From NCBI GenBank assembly GCA_030686995.1, contig CM060697.1, positions 103,601,272 through 103,665,271 of the forward strand: a stretch of DNA of 64,000 bases, in the 5' to 3' direction. How positions within the stretch are numbered: the first letter of the stretch is position 1; each line of letters begins with the position of its first letter. Below are positions 50,703-61,668 of this stretch, piece by piece. This stretch comes from Artemisia argyi (Eukaryota > Streptophyta > Magnoliopsida > Asterales > Asteraceae). A model generated the notes under the pieces. That model ran no database searches. It was not told the origin of the DNA and saw only the letters and a list, made by a program, of their open reading frames with translations. The position numbers were made by a program, and so were the translations under genes.

Positions 50703-52305
50703 CAGCTCTCTACTTTAAAGACCTAAATATGGTTCAGAATCCATTTAGTAGACATCTTAAACCTTAAGGTTGCAAAACATCTCGAAAGTGGTGCAATTAT
50801 ACCCAGTATGTGTTAGTCCCAGTTGAGCAATGATCTAGTTAATTATCTTAGATATAAATCTAAAATAATATGTTATAGAAACTAAACTTTAACTTTGAAA
50901 CAATCTTAAACACTATGCGGAATATAATGTTTAACTTAAGAAGAATTACGAATGATACAGTCGTATTCTCACAAAACAATTCAATATATATTAATATACG
51001 AATACTCTCAAAGTATTAGGGTTTACAACCTTGAAGTGATCGACTCTATGAATGATGCGTACTCTAACTCTAGCCCTAGGACCTCCTTTTATAGACTATG
51101 TTGATATAAATAATGCCTAAAAACATTATTAACATTTATCGATATCTCTATGTTTTGATAATCACAAAACGTAAACCCATTGAGCTAAAAATTATGACGT
51201 AAACAAGTATTTAGTGATAAATATTCATTTTAATAAATCAATCAATTAAGGTATGAATAAACAAAATGCCTAATGCATTTTATGATCAAAGGAACATTTT
51301 CTAAATCACTAGATTGTTTATTTTTACAAACCTTACATTTTTTATAAAGTCGGACAAACATTTTTAAACTTATACAAAATGTTTTTTGCATTTATAAAGA
51401 AATGTTTTATCCAAAATAAATATTTTGAATTAAAATTTCTACCCAAAAAACGGCTATATTCTTCAGGAAAAACCTTCCTCACAAAAAGACAAAAATTCTG
51501 AAGAATTTTTTTTTGTTAGCCGGCCCCCTTAATCATTAAGTGGACCGGCCAATAAATTAAGGGGACCGGCCACGCTCCCAAATAGTTTTTTTTTTTCCCC
51601 TATAAATACTGGCTCAAATTTGGCATTTTTCTTCACCTTTTGCACTATAAACTTTCTGATCTAAATCTTCTATACCATTCTCTTAAACCCTTTGATCATA
51701 TAATCATAAGCTTTTGTTTCCAAGTGATCCAAGCTTTAACCTTTCAAGTGCAAGAGAAGACTACTTCAATCCTTCAAGACAAGAAGTATTACAACTTGTT
51801 GTGACCTCCACATCCAAGTTGTTTGTGCATCATCACTTGTATAGTATTCATCCATTTGTGTATTAGTTGTGAATATTGGTTAGATAGAAGTAAGCATAAG
51901 GAGTTAGGCTAGTAAGGTGTGTAGGTAGGGAAGTTGTGAATTGATTGTGGTGTGCAACTAGTATAGGTGTGAAGAAGAAGAAGTAGTATGATTAGGTAGT
52001 GCTTAGGTGTGAAGAAGTTGTGAAGTAGTTATGAAGAAGTTGTGAAGTAGTTGTGTATAAGTTGTAAAAAAAAGGTGTGACGAAGTTGTGGTGTGATAAT
52101 TGGTGTGTAAGGTTTTCTCCGCCATATGGGAGCTTGTTGACATAGTGAAGAAAACTCTCGAGTAGGTGACTCAAGGAGTTGAGTAGGGCAAGGAAGGTGT
52201 CCTTGTAGCCAAAACCACTATAAATGCTTTGTCTCGCGGTTTGATCTTTTCATCTCTTACTTATTATCTTGCTTATATCGTTATTAATTTCGTAGACATA
52301 GACGT

Positions 52306-52313
<8 letters not shown>
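50703..52313. other. Intergenic region with old LTR-like pieces
   Basis: No gene. A copia LTR remnant is likely at about 50811-51134. At 51520-51572 there are GGACCGGCC/CCGGCC blocks in direct and inverted copies, followed by CTATAAATACTGG at about 51600, promoter-like. At 51840-52090 there is a long series of GAAGTTGTGAAGTAGTT-like repeats. A second TATA-like ACTATAAATGC lies near 52214. This could be another decayed LTR. Confidence 0.45.
50811..51134 (-). repeat. Copia LTR remnant (approximate limits)
   Basis: On the minus strand it contains CTATAAAAGGAGGTCCTAGG (51094-51075), identical to the TATA block of the LTR at 29691-30145, then CTTCAAGGTTGTAAACCCTA. The plus-strand TGTTAG at 50811 would be one end. 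No target duplication found. Confidence 0.45.

Positions 52314-52378
<65 letters not shown>
52314..52378. repeat. (AT)n microsatellite at the Helitron insertion point
   Basis: About 32 AT units, ending exactly where the Helitron 3' end (CTAG) begins. Confidence 0.9.
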
Positions 52379-52379
<1 letters not shown>

Positions 52380-52389
52380 TAGTCTCAAA

Positions 52390-52408
52390 GCCCGCCCAAT
52401 GGGCGGGC
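52390..52408 (-). other. Helitron terminal hairpin
   Basis: A perfect 8-bp GC stem with a 3-base loop in AT-rich surroundings, seven bases from CTAG. Confidence 0.7.
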
Positions 52409-53482
52409 ATGACCTGTAATTTTACATTTTAATTTAATCATGTACAAATAATTATGATATTGAAGATTCAGATGACTTTTAAGCAGATATAGACGTGTGA
52501 GTTCCATGCGTCAGAGCTGTATGGATAATAATGATCTTGACGATTCAGACGACTTTTAAGCCGATACAGACGTGTGAGTTCAATGCATCAGAGTTGCAAT
52601 AATAAAGTTATAGGGGCAAGATCATTTAACATAGGTGCAATGGCCTCAAATTCGAACACGAAAGTAGATTCACATACTGCAAGCACTACAGTTGGAGAAC
52701 AAACCCATTGTTTTGTAAAGAAAGTAGCTTATCAAAAATAGCTTATAAAAGCATCTTTTATCTTTTACTATTTTTATTGGCTTTTATTTGAAGTTTATCT
52801 TATTTGTAGAGATTCATGTGTTTTATTCTAAACTCATTACTAACATGTTTAGGGTTCAGTTCATTATATAAATAGTTTCTCAATAATGAAGTTTACTCCA
52901 CAAAGAATTCCTAATTCAACATTTTTACAAAGATGTTCATAATATTGAAGTTCAAAGGTTTAACTAAAGGAAAGCATATGAGACCTTTGTTTCGTTAAGA
53001 TTTGAATGGATGAATTACAATGTGTTTCTGTACATAGCTGGGACGGTTTGATATGCAGTTGAACTTGGCATGTGAGCTTTGTTACCACCACCAGCTTTCT
53101 ATCATAGAAAAACATCATCTTTGTTATATTACACATGGAAATAATTTTGAGCATTAATATTTACAAACAATGTATCACATTGAGACATTTGAGTGTCAGT
53201 CAAAATCCTTATATACAATTATGGATAGGTCGTGTGGGTTCGGATAATGGTCAAAACTTTCCAGAAGTCAAAATGGGTACTTTTTGTTATGCTTGCTGTA
53301 TTAGTTAAAGAATTGTGAAAGTCAAAAGAACTTTGACTTATTTTTACCATGTATAAGTCAACTTCCTTAAACATTAAACATTTGTAACATTATATCTAAA
53401 AAATTTAATCCACCGTGATAATATAATCCCCAATGGGATTTCTTTACATAAATGTGAAATTTCTAATGATATTATACCCGCT
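52409..53482. other. Helitron tail region, two short direct repeats, no gene
   Basis: Two copies of a roughly 60-bp unit (GATTCAGAnGACTTTTAAGC...CAGACGTGTGAGTTC) lie at about 52466-52524 and 52541-52600. The rest is AT-rich and may include the 3' UTR of the captured transferase gene. Confidence 0.5.
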
Positions 53483-54475
53483 TCACGTCTCTTCACCTTC
53501 TACAACAGTTGAAAGTCCATAGTCTCGAATGAAGGATGGATTGAGGAATCTCGCAACAAAAGCCCACAAATTATAAACATCCTCAAAGTTAGTTAAAAAG
53601 CCGAGTGAAGCAGTGACAACTTCAGCTCTAACAAACCCTCCTATGTCGTTGTCCTTGCAGTTCATAGGTTTACAAACTGTTGTATTTGCAAGATCCATGC
53701 ACCCACGATTCTGTTTTGTGCTTTGTATAATATTTACATGACTACGAATACCAATACCAAGTGAAAGTCCATTTTCTTGAGCCATCCTTTGAATGATATC
53801 TGGACTGATTAGTCACGTGATTCTGTCTCTAATATTAAACGCAACAGCTTTACCTCTTTCGTACTTAATCTTTGAACCATAAATGTGGACATGTGGAACA
53901 ACATCTTCTGTATTTGAACCAGGTAATCTTAGTTGAAGCAAGGAAGTCACAAGCCAATTAATCACATATAGTCCTAATATAGTCAGTTGAACGTGGTCTT
54001 GCTCAGACCCAACATGTTTACATGATCAAGGTGCCTACACGTTACCTCTGGTTCCTTTGTATCCGATTCATAATATTCTTCATCACTCATAAAATTATCT
54101 TTTTCTTCCAAACCAAACGATACCCTTCTTCCGAGCACCCTAAAACTACTATAGGCTTATTCTTCTTGTATTTCCGGACTATGAGTTTTTACATCAAAGT
54201 TCTCTACGTTCTTGCCATTGTTGTTTCTATTTTTTCTTGTAAACCAAAAGGGTGGTGGTAAAGGCATCACAGATGGTGATCAATTTGGACTCTGGCCTAA
54301 ATCGATCAACATTGAGTGAGTCCTCAGGCGATTCATCGTCAGTCGCAACAGGGCTCTTCATAACAGAAAAGATATCAGTTTCATAAAATACAGGGCTGCC
54401 ACCATGTTCCATCTTGGTTTCGTACACATCTCTCACTAAAGATGGAGTGAACACACCTGCAAAAGCTGTTACTTC
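53483..54475 (-). pseudogene. PLP-dependent transferase (molybdenum-cofactor-sulfurase-like), C-terminal half, decayed
   Basis: Matches the C-terminal half of a plant protein family annotated as PLP-dependent transferase/MOCOS-like (Arabidopsis At5g66950 type, from memory). In order: FTPSLVRDVYETKMEHG and SVMKSPV...DDESPEDSL (54454-54310), IDLGQSP and PLPPPFWFTRKN in a second frame, CRHLDHVNMLGLSKTT (about 54030), INWLVTSLLQLRLPGS, YGSKIKYERGKAVAFNIRD, then MAQENGLSLGIGIRSHVNI and EVVTASLGFLTNFEDVYNLW to the stop at 53483. Lesions: at least one frameshift in the first segment, a stop after SPN, and a TGA after IRDRIT near 53817. The N-terminal catalytic PLP domain is absent, so it is a fragment. 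Confidence 0.75.
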
Positions 54476-54795
54476 ATCATATTCTGTCCTTGATAAATGA
54501 GGGAATCCACAAGTATAATCACTTTGAAATGATGGAAAAATGAATCAGACTTCAAATCTTGTAGTATAATCATTATCTCTTCGTTGTATCTAGCCGACCA
54601 CTTCTCTATTTCAACAATGTATTCACCCGTGCTATTCGTCTTTCTTTGAGCCGGATAACAACCTATTGCCCAACTCTTGAGACCACCATTTTTCATGCAC
54701 CCAATCCATACAACATCTATACAATTCACATGCACATTTGAAAAAATCATTCAAAGATTCAAAATTGTTAACTTGTTCACAAAAAAAAATTTGGT
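54476..54795 (-). pseudogene. Unrecognised exon-like fragment
   Basis: A plausible exon after an AG acceptor (...TTGTATAG at about 54715) reads CMKNGGLKSWAIGCYPAQRK then TNSTGEYIVEIEKWSARYNE and ILQDLKSDSF. Its composition looks like real protein, but I cannot assign a family. It is preceded by intron-like T-rich sequence. Confidence 0.4.
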
Positions 54796-55015
54796 ACCTT
54801 GAGTAGTATCCCTTTAAAGGTGGACAGCATAAGATCAACAAACTGTTGCAGGGTGTACTGTCTGGAGACTGCGAAACCAGTGGTAAAATATGCAGATTTG
54901 CGACCACCGAAGCGCCTTCAGCGCGCCGCAGAGCCCTGTGGCGTCTCCATCTCAGGAAATGCCTGGCTCCCCTCCACCGGCACCAATCCCCCCGGCGCCG
55001 CAGTAAGGCTCGCTC
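54796..55015 (-). pseudogene. GC-rich exon-like fragment with splice donor
   Basis: A frame reading FGGRKSAYFTTGFAV, then SRQYTLQQFVDLMLSTFKGI, ends ACTCAAG|GTACC, a possible exon-intron boundary. Upstream (54905-55015) the sequence is much richer in G+C than anything nearby and is interrupted by a stop. Family not recognised. Read on the plus strand it also gives short frames, which I do not support. Confidence 0.4.
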
Positions 55016-55342
55016 AAGTTGTAAACGAAATATCCTTGTCTACCGTAAAGATTGTGAATATGGATTATGATAGGTGCATTTAGGCACCTGATTGTCTGAG
55101 TTGTTGCATTAGTTTGTCACGGACCATAAAAAAGTATTCTACTTGTGGTGCTAATGATATGTATTTTACCTATTATAATGAATAAAACTGCAAACAGTTA
55201 GTTTCTAAATAGTCAATTAGCGTAGAGTGAAAACTTATCCGCCTGTGTACACGATGGAATCCCTTGCCATAGGGATCCTTATAGCGTATATGCTCGCCCT
55301 ATGGTTATTAATTATTTTCATTCCTATTTCTGTTTTCGAAAT

Positions 55343-55435
55343 ACTTACATAGTTTACACCGGTTCCGTTAAGTCTGCCAGACCCACCAGATGCAAAGCTG
55401 ACTCCGGTGATTGGTGGTGTTACATTACTATTCAA
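55343..55435 (-). pseudogene. GDSL esterase/lipase exon fragment with intron donor
   Basis: NSNVTPPITGVSFASGGSGR then LNGTGVNY, followed by GTAAGT at 55348-55343. G-V-S-F-A-S-G-G-S-G-x-L-N-x-T-G is characteristic of a conserved block of plant GDSL esterases. Retention of the intron donor means it was copied as DNA, not from mRNA. Confidence 0.5.
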
Positions 55436-55575
55436 TGATAGATACGGTTTCTATGCCATGTAGCACAATATATCTTCCTTTCTTAACACCAGCATTCTTG
55501 TACATTGCTGCTGCTACGTCCTTTAGCTTCCTGGATATGAATACTTTTAGTAGTGGAATCACTTGTGTTGGCTCA
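55436..55575 (-). pseudogene. Fragment of a plant glycosyltransferase-like protein (tentative)
   Basis: EPTQVIPLLKVFISRKLKDV then AAAMYKNAGVKKGRYIVLHG-IE is followed by unrelated sequence. The KKGRYIVLHGIE block reminds me of a plant family annotated as calcium-ion-binding or glycosyltransferase-like (At4g12700 type). This is recall only. The Ty3 LTR at 55576 cuts it. Confidence 0.35.
55571..55575. other. Flanking pentamer GCTCA next to the gag-only element
   Basis: Expected left copy of the target duplication; the right copy would lie beyond 64000. Confidence 0.5.
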
Positions 55576-56716
55576 TGTAACACCCCCAATTCAATGATGT
55601 AGCGGAATTCAAACTGGGTGTTACTCGACAGCACAACAGCCATAATAATAGAAAACGAACTCTAATTGAGTCGTTTTAAAAGATTTATCATTCAAATTAT
55701 ATAAATATCAGATATTACAAAATGAGGTCCCAGATGGTTCCATGTTTACAAATTACATTAGATGAGTTTTCAAATGATAATAAAATTTATAGCCCTCTTG
55801 AATATCCGTGCCCTTCCGTGCCATCCTTGATCATCATGGACCTGAAATACATGCTTAAAAGGTCAACACAAAGGTTTAGTGATATTCATAGAGTTTGTTT
55901 AATGGTTTAACACAATATGTTGGTAGTATGAGTTAATTAGACTCATGCTCATGGTTGGAAAACAAAACAGTTATTATTATCACACTAAGCTTATGACACC
56001 AAAACGTTAACGTGTACCAATATCAATCGGCGGAGTTATCCCGGTAGGTACTTTGCCGTCATACCTATGTTTCAAATATTAATGCATTTGTTTGAACTTA
56101 GTCAACACAAATGGGATTCGTCAATCCCAATAGGCCTATTCACAATATTCGCGCTCACTCGCAAGTAACCCTCGCAAGTGATTAAATGGTTCATAATAAG
56201 GGATCTTGGATTGGCAAGGATGGTACTTAGTGATAATAAAACAATCAGGCAAGCATACAATTGAAAAGCATTGTGTTCAGTTGAAAAATAATAGCATGTA
56301 TTCCCCCCAAGGATTTGTAAAACAATTAAGTAATGGAAAGTGGGGCTATGAACTCACCTTAAGTTATATAGCAAGTAGTGAATGTGATGGTCGAATCGCG
56401 AAGGTTTCTACAAGCAACCTATAATAGAATGTTGCGACTTAGGATTGGAGTAAAGAATATGAAGAATTTCCTATATATGTCTTGCATTTAGTCCAAGATG
56501 TAGCACTTAGTATAGTGTAAGTCTTTGAAAAGAATGGTTTATGAAACATGTATAGTTTATATATCGCTTACTACCGTTCAGGCCGACATAATTCAGAGGT
56601 CATGTAGTAAACGTTCGAGGAGCCAGGACACTTTAATTCGTAAATCCACAACTCATCTCGACGGCTTACTTAATGAACCCCTCACATGAGGCTCCCTACT
56701 ATTGTAGTATTTGATG

Positions 56717-56797
<81 letters not shown>

Positions 56798-59018
56798 TTT
56801 TGATCCAAAAAGTTACATGTCCAATATTTGAATAAACTTAGGAAAGTTTACTTTTGCATGAAGATTGTTATTACAATGAGTCTCATGGTTATTTTGATGG
56901 AGTAGATCCAAATTGGATGTTTATATTGCCATTAACTCTTTAGTTCATGTTTTCGCCTAGGTAAGTTTATATGGTCTTTAGTCATGGCCTTGCCGTGACC
57001 TTGGTCATTGTTCCATTGTCTTGAGACTCAACCTTGGCTTTAGCCATGGTTGTGGTCTTGGCTTTAGGTCATTAGACCTCTTGGTTTCAATTAATCATAA
57101 CATTTACATGGTCATTTGGTATAAAAATGGGCTATTAAGAATTTGAAGAAAAATATCACTCGTAAAGCGTTTTCAGGGCTCGAGCTTCTTTATCCTTGAA
57201 CGAAAACGTCGTTCCGGACAACTTTAGTGTTTTAACTTTTTGATGAATCGGACCAAAAGTGCCACTTTCAGAAAGGTCAGAATGCTTACAGCTTGTTTTA
57301 GGCAGTTTCGCCGTTTTGGTTTCGCTAACTTCTTATGGCCATAACTTTTGACTCGTATACTCGTTTTAGGTGGTTCAAATTGCTATGTTTTCCTTGTTAA
57401 GTCCTCTTTAACAGTAGGTAAGTGTCCAATATCATAGTTATACCATTTTGGTCGTGGTTCTCCATAAAAGTCACTAGTTTTCTTGTTTAATTAACATAAG
57501 TTAACATTTATTTACAATAACTTGTTTTACCAATTTTTATACATCATGAACATAATCACAAGACAAAATATAGTATGAATGAAATATAAATAGCATGAAA
57601 ATGATATTTAACAAGAAAGTATGTTAGGGTTTGCTTACAACTTTGAGCTTTCTATAAAAAAGGTAAGTAACATGTAAGGTAAGGACTTTGATTGATTATG
57701 CTTCACTTTACTTCACTTCAAGAAATCTTTCTACACTTTTATTCTTGAAAGAGAGATGATGAAGGTTGAGGTGACTTAAGTAGATTTAAACTCAAGAGAA
57801 ATCACCAAAGTTTCAAAAGATTGGAAGTATTTTGATGAATCAAAACTAAACTAATGTTTAAGTGTTGATAATACTCTTGATTTCTTGCATGAAACTTGGA
57901 AGTAAATTAGCTAAGTATAAGGTGATGGGGTGTATGATATGGGACGGCATAAGGAGGGGAGGGGGGTTATATATGAGTTTGAGGAGGTTACAAGATTATG
58001 ATATTTTAGGAGGTTTTACACATGGACTCATCCAAGAGCTTAGTGCATGAGATCAAGCCACCTAAAGGGTGACTCCCCCCCCCCCTAATGGCGGTTCACA
58101 AGGGCTAGGAAAGATGAGTTGGCCTTTGGTGATATTATCCTATATATTTAGTTAGTTTTGACTCCGTAAAATGCTAACCGTAAATGATTAAGCAATAAAA
58201 CGTAAACCGGGTATCGTAAAAATGTGAAACTTGGAAGAATGACTAAACTTGTCAATATACTCTATAATAAAATATAAAATGAGTGGTAGGTTCCATTGGG
58301 GTGCTAAAACTGGAAACACGGGTCTAAAACGCGTAATACGTAAAACGTACGAATATTGTGTAAAATTGAGAAAAGTAAAATGTTACTTTTCTAATATGAT
58401 AATAATGATTTAAAATGACTTATAATTTCTAGACTGGGCTCAGTCTAGTGTCGGTTGGTATTTAATGTCTTTAAGACGTAAAACCGTAAGCCTAAAAGTC
58501 AAGGAATGATTTATAAAATCAAGGAATGATTTTTGGTCAAAGGAGGAGGGAAAAATATGTTGACTTTTTCCAAAAATGTGAAAACTCAAATCGTCTTAGA
58601 AACGCGGTGCAGGTATAGGCTAAGGTTATGGCTAAGTAAAAGAGCTTAAAAACGTAAATTTCTGTTTCTCACGGTCGAGGGTTTATTTGGTCACATTTTT
58701 CTTAGTCATAATTAATTCTCAAATAAATCATGAGTGTATCAAACATTTATCTGATGCGGGGAAAATTAACGCGGTTGAGTTTCGTTGTGCGTAGGATTTT
58801 TGAATGACGTTTTAACCTAAATGTGTATTTCCTTAATAACTTTTGCGAAAATGATCTGATGAGTGTCAAACTTTTATTTTGCCATGGAAATGATTTATCA
58901 CACGAGAACATGAAATAAAAATTAAATTTTGGAAAATGAATAGTGAAAGTGAATAGTAAAAATATGAATAGTGAAATTTTCAGGAATAGGAGTTAACCTG
59001 AAAATGCGAATTCTTACA
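55576..59018 (-). repeat. 3' LTR of the gag-only element (3443 bp)
   Basis: On the plus strand it begins TGTAACACCCCC and ends GAATTCTTACA. It shares blocks with the element A LTRs in inverse orientation (for example AACTCATCTCGACGGCTTAC), and has its own AT microsatellite. Short frames inside are not genes. Confidence 0.92.
56717..56794. repeat. (AT)n microsatellite inside LTR
   Basis: At the position equivalent to the microsatellites of the element A LTRs. Confidence 0.95.
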
Positions 59019-59054
59019 GTCTCTACCCCTTACGGGAACTTCGTCCTGAAGTTC
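59019..59054 (-). promoter_or_regulatory. Polypurine tract and preceding hairpin
   Basis: In element sense GAACTTCAGGACGAAGTTC (59054-59036, 7-bp stem), then CCGTAAGGGGTAGAGAC directly before the LTR. Confidence 0.75.
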
Positions 59055-59410
59055 TATGTGTGTTATATGTTGGAGTGGTGTCGATGAAGAGGTGTGGTTA
59101 CTTATGAGGACTAGAGTCTAGAATTTCCGGGGATGTAGTTTGATTTGTCGTTTCAGTGTATGGCATAGGATGAGGTTTACTTTTATGTGGGAAAGGTAGA
59201 GTAAGAGTGATTAATTGTCGTGCTCTATCGTATGAATACTTATGAATTGCCCATACTCACACGAAATTCGTTTTAAGATTATAGGTGAGAAGTTTGTTTC
59301 TAAGAAAACATATAGGTGACTGCTCCCAGCATAACACGATCTCTCCCTATTTATACATAGGTAGCTAGGCTATGTATAATTAAGGACCGATAATGTGATG
59401 TTTGGTTTAG

Positions 59411-59599
59411 TCACATAGTATTGTGTTTCTTAAAAGTTTTAGATGGTATTCGATCTTGTAAAGCTGATGAGGGTGCTTGTGGTGTAACTAAGGATGATTT
59501 GAGCTTTAAAAGTGCATCAAGATCTGTTAATGAGTTTGTGGTTGCAACGGTTGTGAAGATAATGATGGTGAAAAGATGAACGAGGCTTGTGTTCTTCAT
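59411..59599 (-). pseudogene. Captured N-terminus of a CLAVATA1-type LRR receptor kinase
   Basis: From the ATG at 59599: a signal peptide (MKNTSLVHLFTIIIFTTVAT), then an LRR N-terminal cap (SLTDLDALLKLKSSLVTPQA then PSSALQD, to about 59453) as in CLAVATA1/BAM-type receptor kinases. Where the cap's Trp is expected the sequence turns into RIPSKTFKKHNTM and stops, so no LRRs or kinase follow. A TATA box (CTATAAATT, about 59667-59659) and 5' UTR-like sequence precede it. It lies between gag and the polypurine tract, in element sense. Family assignment rests on the TDxxxLLKLKxSL...ALxD pattern. Confidence 0.6.
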
Positions 59600-60021
59600 T
59601 TTGGTTTGATGAGTTTTAGTGGTTTGAGATGAAGCTGGGTAAAAAAGACATAAACTCAATTTATAGGGTGGTATCAAATGAAGTAATTTTTCTAAGATGG
59701 TGGTAGAAGATCTTGGAGTAAAATGATATGAAACAATACAGTGGTAGCAAAATAGCTTAAAGTAAAATTTGTTGAATGGTTTATAGGATAACTGGGTAAA
59801 TCTTATAGAATGGTAATAGTCTACTAATCAGTCAATTTGGTTTGGAGATAGAAATTACAATAGATGAGAATTATCACAAAGAGTTGTTTATTGAACAGTA
59901 AATATTCTTAAGTCATAAAACTCCCATTACTAGGGATGACATACACGTAGTACAACATAGTGCTTAAATAAATATGACTGCTAAGTTCTAAACTTCATTG
60001 TTCTGCAGTGTTGTTGAGATT
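59600..60021 (-). promoter_or_regulatory. Probable captured promoter and 5' UTR
   Basis: AT-rich sequence after the gag stop, ending in a TATA box at about 59660 and a leader of about 60 bases before the ATG at 59599. I see no retroelement signal in it. Confidence 0.45.
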
Positions 60022-61344
60022 CTAATAAGCTCCTTCTCCTCCTAACATATATGCTCTCCCCTGGTTGTCTTCAACTTGTTGACCTTGGTTTTGGGGACAT
60101 CGATTCTTGTAATGTCCAGTTTCTCCACACCCGAAGCATATAACTATCGGCTGTGTATCGTTACCAGTAGCTATAGTATTTCTTCTACAATCCTTGGCAA
60201 GATGTCCTGGCTTTAGGCAATTGTTGCACTTGGCCGGGCAGGGACCTGCATGATGGTAGTTGCACTTGGTACACTGTGGTAGAGTCCCAATGTATTTACC
60301 TCCGGCTGGTGCAGCAACATAAGCCGTTGCGGCTTCTTGTCTTTTGTTTTGCTGATTATGATGGTTGTTGTTTTGAGTTGGGTTTTTGTTGTTGTTGTTA
60401 CTTCCACGGTTACCATCCCATGGTCGCTTGTTGTTGTTGTTCCTATTGTTATTGTTGTTACGGTCGTTGGAGTTGTTGGTGTTGTTGGTGTTGTTGTTGA
60501 AGTTTTGTCTTCGGGTTTCTGCTGTACGCACCACTTGATCCATGAGGCTGCGAGACATCCGCATAGCTTCATCAAGTTCCTTGGGATTGGTTGAAGTTAC
60601 ATTCCCTTGTATACTTGGTGGAAGTCCCCAGATATATCGTTCCAATAATTTCTCTTTGGTTGAAACCATTGTTGGACATAGAATCCTCAATTCTTGGAAT
60701 CGACGGTTGTAAGTTATGATGTCATTTCCTTTAACAACATGGTCCCAAAATTCCACTTCTAACTTCTGCATTTCACTGCAGGGGCAGTACTCTTTGATCA
60801 TCATCTTCTTCAAGTTATCCCAAGAAATCTTATAAGCATTTTCAATGCCCATTGGTTGAGATATTGAATTCCACCATGATAATGCTTCATTCAGCAGTGT
60901 ACTAGTGGCATATTGAACTTTATCACTCTCAGTACATTTGCTGACCAAAAATACATACTCTGCTTTCTCAAACCAGCGGGTCAAACCTACGGCTCCTTCA
61001 GTACCCTTGAATTTTATGGGCTCGCATTTCAAATAGGAAATGAATGAGCAACCCTTAGGTATCGAATCAACATTTATCACTGGAGGACTAGTTGGATTTG
61101 GTCCTACAGTGTTAAGTGTGGCTGTGGCAATTCGGGCAGCTTCTGCAGCTCTAGCAACTTCCGCAGCTATGGCGGCTTCAGCGGCTGCTGCAGCATCAGC
61201 AGTTGTAGCGGCTTCAGCGGCTGCTGCAGCTTCTACAGCTACGGCTGTTCGTTCAGTTGTGAGTGCTGCATTTACACTATCTTTAACTAGTTTGCGAATA
61301 TCAGCTTGAGTCATTGCTGGTGGTGTCTTCTTAGTTGGCGCCAT
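60022..61344 (-). CDS. Gag protein of the gag-only element
   Basis: 440 codons from the ATG at 61344 ([20 protein letters not shown]); the frame extends 34 codons further upstream, but this ATG matches the start of the related Gag at 3197. An Ala/Glu-rich N-terminal stretch (about 45-95) is followed by the retrotransposon Gag core ([30 protein letters not shown]). An Asn/Arg-rich linker and two CCHC knuckles come next, CNNCLKPGHLAKDC and CFGCGETGHYKNRC. The protein ends QGRAYMLGGEGAY, exactly where the related polyprotein passes into protease, so pol has been lost and replaced by a stop. The intact frame suggests it may still be made; it would assemble particles that need another element's enzymes. 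Confidence 0.9.
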   Translation of the reverse strand: MAPTKKTPPAMTQADIRKLVKDSVNAALTTERTAVAVEAAAAAEAATTADAAAAAEAAIAAEVARAAEAARIATATLNTVGPNPTSPPVINVDSIPKGCSFISYLKCEPIKFKGTEGAVGLTRWFEKAEYVFLVSKCTESDKVQYATSTLLNEALSWWNSISQPMGIENAYKISWDNLKKMMIKEYCPCSEMQKLEVEFWDHVVKGNDIITYNRRFQELRILCPTMVSTKEKLLERYIWGLPPSIQGNVTSTNPKELDEAMRMSRSLMDQVVRTAETRRQNFNNNTNNTNNSNDRNNNNNRNNNNKRPWDGNRGSNNNNKNPTQNNNHHNQQNKRQEAATAYVAAPAGGKYIGTLPQCTKCNYHHAGPCPAKCNNCLKPGHLAKDCRRNTIATGNDTQPIVICFGCGETGHYKNRCPQNQGQQVEDNQGRAYMLGGEGAY

Positions 61345-61668
61345 GATTCTATTATATAAAAGATACGTCGTGAGTAGAGAGTTATGAAATAAGCATGATT
61401 TTTTATGGGAAATGACAGAATAATTACGTTGAAGATTTAAAGGCATAACACATGATAGTATAAAACAAGAGTTTTATTCATACAACGTTGGTTGATTTAC
61501 AAAATCGAAACCTATTACAAGCTTCTTCAAAATTTACTAACTGATACTTTCAGTTTAGTAATTACAACATTTTTACTATCGCTAGTTATTACATAGATTT
61601 CATAACATTTACTAACTGAGTTTAATCAGTTTAGTAGTACAAAAGATAACTAGTACCATCACACTAGT
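61345..61668. other. Leader between the acidic ORF and gag
   Basis: Non-coding. Two AnTTTACTAACTGA...TTTAGTA segments (61535-61640) form imperfect repeats. Confidence 0.5.

Larger units (their letters stand above)
52379..55575 (-). mobile_element. Helitron 3' part carrying several host gene fragments
   Basis: On the minus strand the end reads: hairpin GCCCGCCC-ATT-GGGCGGGC (52408-52390), seven bases, CTAG (52382-52379), then T of the AT microsatellite. Hairpin, CTRR terminus and insertion at A|T are the structural signature of Helitron 3' ends. Behind it, all on the minus strand, lie pieces that look like parts of different genes: a PLP-transferase/MOCOS-like C-terminus, two unrecognised exon-like pieces, a GDSL-esterase exon with its intron donor, and a piece of another enzyme. 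The 5' end is cut off by the Ty3 element at 55576. No Rep/helicase was seen, so it would be non-autonomous. Confidence 0.6.

Noticed and set aside
51520..52300. A host promoter with transcript (TATA near 51600)
   Set aside because: TATA-like boxes and GGACCGGCC repeats are present but no coding exon follows; a decayed LTR is at least as likely.
54799..55083. Plus-strand frames across the GC-rich island
   Set aside because: The minus-strand reading gives protein-like sequence ending in a splice donor and fits the orientation of neighbouring fragments; the plus-strand one does not.
59411..59599. A functional small secreted protein gene
   Set aside because: It is a truncated receptor-kinase start that ends in unrelated residues inside a retroelement. 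Expression is possible but not supported by the sequence alone.
60276..60594. Cys/Val-rich plus-strand frames
   Set aside because: Antisense shadow of the Asn-rich linker in Gag.
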